In this document: positions 57,801 through 64,000 of the stretch, in pieces | How positions within the stretch are numbered: position 1 is the first letter of the stretch | Layout of the letters: every line of letters starts with the position of its first letter | DNA from: Chimonanthus salicifolius | Lineage: Eukaryota > Streptophyta > Magnoliopsida > Laurales > Calycanthaceae | Assembly (NCBI GenBank): GCA_013350335.1 | Contig: CM023540.1 | Coordinates: 25,089,175-25,153,174 of the forward strand | Length of the DNA stretch: 64,000 nucleotides | Direction: 5' to 3' | Made by a program: the position numbers and the translations under genes | The notes under the pieces: generated by a model | The model's input: the letters and a program-made list of their open reading frames with translations, nothing else | What the model was told of the DNA's origin: nothing | Databases searched by the model: none

Positions 57801-60800
57801 CAAAATATACTAATGATATGGCATTAGTTCAATCCTACGACTCATACATTTAAATTTTTAGATTTATTTGATAGGTAATTATATGAGTATAGGATATTTA
57901 TAAACTTTTACTATCAATTGATAACTGAAATTATATAATCTCAATTTTTAAATTTAATAAATATATTAACTTCAGACAATAAAATAATTAGATAGAATTA
58001 AAACTTCATACAACAACTATTCATATAATTATTTTTTTTAATCAAACTTAATAAAATAAATTTAAAAATTCATTTTTGGCGAATGTCCTCACTACAAAAG
58101 AGACACTCCACGTGCACGAATAAAGGGTAGATGGAGAAGAGAAGACAGAGGCCGTCGGTTTTTGTTTGCTCGTTTGTCAACTTTCATGCAATACCAACCC
58201 AATTTAGCGGAATGTGCACCATCATGACGTCAGCAAGACAGCATCCAATGGACCCCACATCTTCAAAACAAATAAAGATCACTTGAACCCTTCTTCTTCT
58301 CTTCTACAATTTCTTTTTCAGTAAATATTACGTATATATACGAATAATGTATTTGTTTAAATTTTTTATATTTAAATACAATGTTATAAATTTATTTTTA
58401 TTGAATTAACTAAAATTGTATTTTTTGAAAACAATCGATCAAACTATTACAACTCTTAAATTCAAATTTATTTTAATTTTTTATTTTAAAATAGTTTAAA
58501 ATCTTATAATCAATATAGTGGAACTTGATGATCCACCAGTGTCAAAATTCGAGTATTTGTTAACTTAAACTAGGGTAAAAAAAAAATCTCGGTATATATT
58601 TTGTAGATATATATCGGCAATATATATTGGATATAGTCGAAATCACAAATATCGACTGATAAAATACATATCATTTATATTTAAACTCCTGACTTAAACT
58701 ACAAATAGAGTATTCACTCGACAGGCAAAAATTGTAGACTCTCTTAAACTTAAATTAAAATTATTGAGATCAAGTCTACGATCATAGGTTTTAAGGTTAG
58801 GTTGGCTCTAATATTTAAATAATCACAGAATTTTGAAATTTAATTTGAGTCTAACAAGTAAAAGCCCAAATTTACAAATATAAGTCAATGCATCAACTTT
58901 CTTTCCCTTTTCATTCTCACTTTGATGGAATCTCAGCACCGTCTCTATACTCTTCTCTCTCAACCCAAGTGCAATCTCTCGTATTTTCAATGCTCATGGC
59001 AGTTTTAATATATTGAATGTTTAATTCAACATATATATATATAAAAAAGTTTAGAATTCGATCTAACTTAATCTAAGTTGCTTGTCCGAATTACTCAACC
59101 ACATCCGATCTAAGTTGTTGGCTCGACCCAAATCAAGTTACTAACCCGACTAAATTCGAATTGTTATCTCGACGACTTGATCCATTTTTAGCTCAAATTT
59201 AGAGAGAGAAAAATCAACAATATTTTTTAATATTTTTTGAAACTCATGTTTAATTGGGTCAACTCAGATTGAGTGAGATTAATTTTAAATTTCTAAGTCG
59301 AGTCCGACCCAAATTTCATATAAATTTCTTTTTCTGAACTCAACTAATCCTAAATTTACAAATTCATAACCTAATCCATGCTTTCTCATAATCAAGGTTA
59401 GATTAAAATTCGACCCAAGTTTCACCTGACCCAAGTTTCACCTCTGTAATTTCGGTTGAAATCATATTTAAAAATTTGAGGTCAAATCCGAAATTACTTC
59501 CCTAAGTCTGCATTTGAATAAGGGGAAGGGGTATAGTTGCAGGAGTTATTCACTAAGAATTACTCTTATAAGTATCCATTGCTACAAAAGATTTTTCAAA
59601 TGTAAAATTGGAGATAAAATCTAAACTTTTTTACCTCCCCATTATCTGTAAAGAGCGAGACAGCCTTAATTTTAGTCACATCAAAGACAAGTTCATGTGT
59701 CAGATTTGGATCCACTAGTCCTAGTCGGCCTCATTTAAAAATATCTCTTGTCCCTTCACACTTTAATTTAAGATGATTGACTTTTAAGTCACTCGTTAAC
59801 TCTTTGCATTGACTTAGTCGAATTTTTTTGCTTATGTGATTCGAAGAGTTGACGAATCAATTTAAAAAGTAAAATCAAACTTGTGTCAAATTATATAAAA
59901 TAAATTTATCTAAATTTAGTTTTATTTCATTCCCTGCTTCATTACATTCTACTTAAAATAATGGAACAAGGCATTGAAACGAAAAAATTACAACCACTCT
60001 GGAAAATTTAAACTCCGACGGAAGTACTATCTTGACAAAATTGAGTCACGGTATTCACCTAACTTAAATTATATTACATGACGCACTGCAAAGAGAAAGA
60101 GAGGTAATCTATTAGTTAAATAAAATTAAAGAAATTATTGTTGATGTGAGTATCTAAACAAAGTTTATCCTATCAAATATTTAAAGTGACAACAGAGCTT
60201 TCTATCAATTGTCAGTTTCATTTATTTAAATAAAAAATTGTTAATATATATTATTTATTTTAATAAGATTATTTTCATAATAAATTAATAGGTTGTTAAA
60301 ATTCATATGAGCCTTAATTCACATGACTCAGTTTTTTTTTTTTTAAATTTATGTATAGAAAATTGTGGGATACCGAGCGTAATCTCACATGACTCAATTT
60401 TGTTACAATGGAGTGACACGTGCTCGCGAGATGTCAACAGTAGCTTGGTGCGGTCGGATTTTTTTAGAATATGCTTTTTTGATGGGTGTTATATGATTTG
60501 AATTATTTTTATCTTATTTATCTAATTATAAAAATATTATTTAAGATAATTTTATTTTTATATAAAATTGTAAAAAATGATGTTTAAGTCTTAAACAAAA
60601 AATTTAAAGTCACTTTTAAGTTAAAATATTCCATTTTCATACTTGGTCAATTATTTTTATGATTTTATGTAAAAATAATATATATTTTTATAATTAAATA
60701 TATTGTATGAAATGATTCAAATAATATAATTGATAAGATACATTTAAAAAATAGATGTGAAGATTTGATGAGAACTGGCAGTGTAATACTTTGACCCAAT

Positions 60801-63800
60801 TTAGGCAAGTTTAGCTTAATAAATCTTTCTTAGACCGGTTAATCTCAAAGATTACGGTTAGGGCTTTTTGAAAAGCCCAGGTGTGGCCCAATCTGAGCTC
60901 GAAAGCTCAGTGATCTAGCTCGTCTAACTGGAGGGGCAAAATGGTAATTTACCGCTTATTGTATTGTTTTATTAATTGTGTTATTATGTAATTATTATTG
61001 GATGATATTATTCTCCTTAATCAAGGATTCCTATTTCTGATTTTAAAATAATTTTATTTTCAGAAAATAGTATTTAAAACCGCCCGTCAAAACCCCGAAA
61101 GGGTAATAAATATTTTTAAATGGTTTTGGAAATGAGATAATTTTTTAAACAAGTGTAGTATGTTAGACCATTTTAGTATGGTCTAGTTTATTCTTTCAAA
61201 CCCCAAAAATGAGGATTCCAAATTACTTTATTTAACACAAGTTAAAACACGTAAATAGTGTTAAATTGTGATTTTTATTTAGATCTATGGTTTTTTGTGA
61301 GTTTTAAATCTCCAAATTTTTATGGTGATTAGAGTTTTTAAAACCCAACTTATCTGGCAGGTTGGATTAAAATTTTCAAGCTTTAAAAGTATTGTTTTAA
61401 GTTGAAAATCGGTTTTTTATCAAATAGGGGCCTTTTTGCAAAATCAAAATTTGTGGAGGACTGATCTGCAACCAGTCACCCAAATAGTGCCGTTACTGTT
61501 GGGGACGTTGGCTGTAATCGCATGCAGTGGCCCGATGGCCACCACCCATTGATCAGTGATCTCTATAAGATCACCCCTCCATTAGCTGGTTTAACTCCCA
61601 GAAAATTTTCTATCTCCCTGTCAGCTGCTCTGTGAGACCAAGCCAACCCTCCCTTGGCTCTGTTTTTCCAAAGTGTTCTTCACCGTAAGCTTAAGAAGAA
61701 AGTTTTTCAAAAGTCGGATTTTTCAACCTAAAAACTCAAGTGAAGGTAACCACTGTATTCCTCTTTGAATTTTAAGTGGTTTAGAATCAAGAAAAACCGA
61801 ATTTGGCCAAGTTTTGAGTAAGAAAAACAGATTTAAAGTCTAAGGAAAAAAACTTGATTTTCTTGTACCAGTGTGGTTTTCATGTTTAAATCCGATGGCC
61901 TACTGAGCTTTAAAGTTTCAAAACACTCCCTATGGAAAGAGGACTCACTGAGGAGTCCATCTGACCGGTTGGATGTGAAAATCAAATTCAGAAAACCCAC
62001 TCTTTCTGGATTCATATCTCATGTGTCACTGCCCGTTACTGTCTGCTATTGCAGACAGAGGAGGAAGACGACTCTCGGACAGTCCGAGGGTAACACCTAT
62101 CAGACGGTCCGAGACTGACCTTCGGACGTTCCGAGCTTCAGTTCGAAGCCCGAAGCGTCCGAGGTTAGCCTCTCTGCTCCGGATGTTCCGAGCTGTGTTC
62201 GGAAGGACCAAACCCCTCTCGGACGATCCGAGCTTCACAAGGCATGATCCGAGACACACAGACCCACCGAGACCTGTTTTCTCTGATTTTTTGGTCCGGA
62301 AAGATCTTAGGACGGGCCGAAGCCAAACCCAAGTTCCGAAGTCTGTGACTAGTTTAGGCAGTGGTTCGGATGATCCGAAGCCACAGTACTTGGTTCCGAG
62401 GCATGTTTCGAGGAACCCAGTTTTTGAATGAAGAATCTTGATTGTTTGATGATGCATGTGATGTTTATGCCCTTAATAAATTAAAAATGTACTAACCCTC
62501 TTCTCTTATTACTATAGTGTATATACTATTGTATTCACTTCCAGGCCGACTCTATTGGTCGGGCACTGAGTGACTTCACTTCCAGGCCGACGCTATATTT
62601 GTCGGGCACTGAGTGACCTCGAGGCCTTACTCAACATGTCAAATCTGGTCCTATCCAGAAGACAACCGAGAAGTGACCTGCGTATCTAGACCTAACTCAA
62701 TAAATCAATCTAGTCATGCCCAGAAGACAATATGAGTTTTGGACTGAGCACCTTATTATTACTATATTGTGGATTATTGTAACTTAAAATGGTTAGAAAC
62801 CAAGTAGGAGATTCAATTCCATATATCTTAGACATTTTTGGGAAAAAATATGATTTTGAAACACTACTTGTATGTATACATTTGGATGCTATGTATGTTG
62901 ACCTGTTAATGATTGTGCACTTGTTTGCTTGTTGAACAGAGACCGCGATTCCACACATTTTCGATAAGAGAACTTAAATTTGCAGTAGATGTAATCAGAT
63001 TTTTAATGAGATGGATCTTGAGCAATGAGTGGTTTTAAGTTTGATGAACCCACCCATGTGCCTAGATATGACGCACTGTTATAAGAGGTGCTTATGATAA
63101 TTGTGAAATGTTTATGATGTTGATCATATGAGATATGTAATACTTCTTCCAAGTGCCCTTCACTATTGAACCAATATTGGCCATGTGTGTGAGATGGTTT
63201 ACGTCTACTAGACTAGGGGTGTCGATAGTTGCTGACTTGAAGAGTGTCAGTATCGGCCATGTGAGGGCCGGAGATGTACTTGCAAGGATGTATTTTGACC
63301 GTATCGGGACTTAATACGATGGTCTCAGCGTAGTATGTAGACGTTACGTTGGATGACAGCAGTAATGGAAAAGATGATGAGAATATATATGATGATGAAA
63401 TTATTCTTGATGATTATCAAGCATGAGATATTAAATTGCAAATGTTGATTATGTACTAACCTGATGTTTCATTAAACTGCACTGTTATATTTCCTTCACT
63501 GGGCTAGTTAGCTAACCCCACTCACCTTTCAGGAGATGTGCCCGAGGAGGAGAACCCTCTGTTTGAATCTTAGGATGGATAAGCAGCGACGATGCTTTGG
63601 GATTCCCAGTGAGGGGAATTATCTTATCTTTGCTTTTTGGTTTTTAGAACCGTTTGCTTATGTAAAGTACTGTGTGCAGTTCTTAGTTTGTTTGCACTTG
63701 ATATATTAAACTACCATGTGTCCGTAGTTACTCTGATATTGTAATAATAAATCGTTGTTGGATTTATGTGTTGATGTTTGTCGTTGTGTTCATGTTGGGT

Positions 63801-64000
63801 AGACTTATGGTATGTGTTTGAGTCCACATGTTGAGATCATGTGTGACCTTTGGGCCTAACCGTTAATCCGGCCCAATTGGAATTCTTGAGTTAGTTTAGT
63901 CTTTCAAAAAAAAAAATCAATCGCGTTCTGGGCCCACCTTTCGAATTGGGGCGTGACAGGCAAAATTGAACCCTTTCGCAAGTGATGCTCCCTCCATGAT

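Overview
This window reads as nuclear DNA of a flowering plant: AT-rich, with intron-split genes, a eukaryotic tRNA-Ser gene with a poly-T terminator, a plant L1-type LINE carrying a C-terminal RNase H, a terminal-repeat retrotransposon in miniature (TRIM), hAT-type elements with 8-bp target duplications and a long solo LTR. The lineage cannot be fixed; the abundant ATATCGGCCGATAT and CCCGACCC repeat families hint at a large-genome woody or early-diverging angiosperm, but that is a guess.

Only a few host genes look intact. (1) 3559-4973, minus strand: a three-exon LURP-one-related (LOR/DUF567) gene of about 204 codons whose introns hold a SINE and a MITE fragment. (2) 10773-14616, plus strand: a five-exon type-C (AGG3/GS3/DEP1-like) heterotrimeric G-protein gamma subunit with a G-gamma-like helix and a tail of about 26 cysteines. 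(3) 18775-18856: tRNA-Ser(GCU). A frameshifted short basic-protein gene lies near 27.2-27.6 kb.

From 19.6 to 22.2 kb there is a degenerate hAT element, a second hAT fragment, and a fold-back locus: a fragment of a mitochondrial-type FtsH (AAA protease) gene duplicated in inverted orientation, with arms of about 155 nt around a 30-nt loop. This is the architecture expected of a young MIRNA or siRNA hairpin gene. It is the most interesting single locus here.

From 28.8 to 50.9 kb the window is a mosaic of duplicated blocks built around a classical arabinogalactan-protein-like (AGP) sequence with an 18-bp (Ser-Pro-Lys-Ala-Ala-Asp) coding minisatellite. Copies A, B and C lie on the minus strand and F (5' part only), D and E on the plus strand, so B/C and D/E form a divergent, head-to-head inverted array. 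A decayed LINE (37789 to about 42620) sits between the two halves. Every AGP-like copy is broken, so the array is better seen as decayed genes or gene-derived repeats that could form double-stranded RNA.

From 51 to 57 kb there are several non-autonomous DNA elements with recognisable terminal repeats and target duplications. Two carry internal sequence that looks captured from host genes. From 57 to 60.8 kb is AT-rich intergenic DNA, and 60782-63958 is a probable solo LTR of a Ty3/Gypsy-like element. No prokaryotic defence system, CRISPR array or virus was seen.
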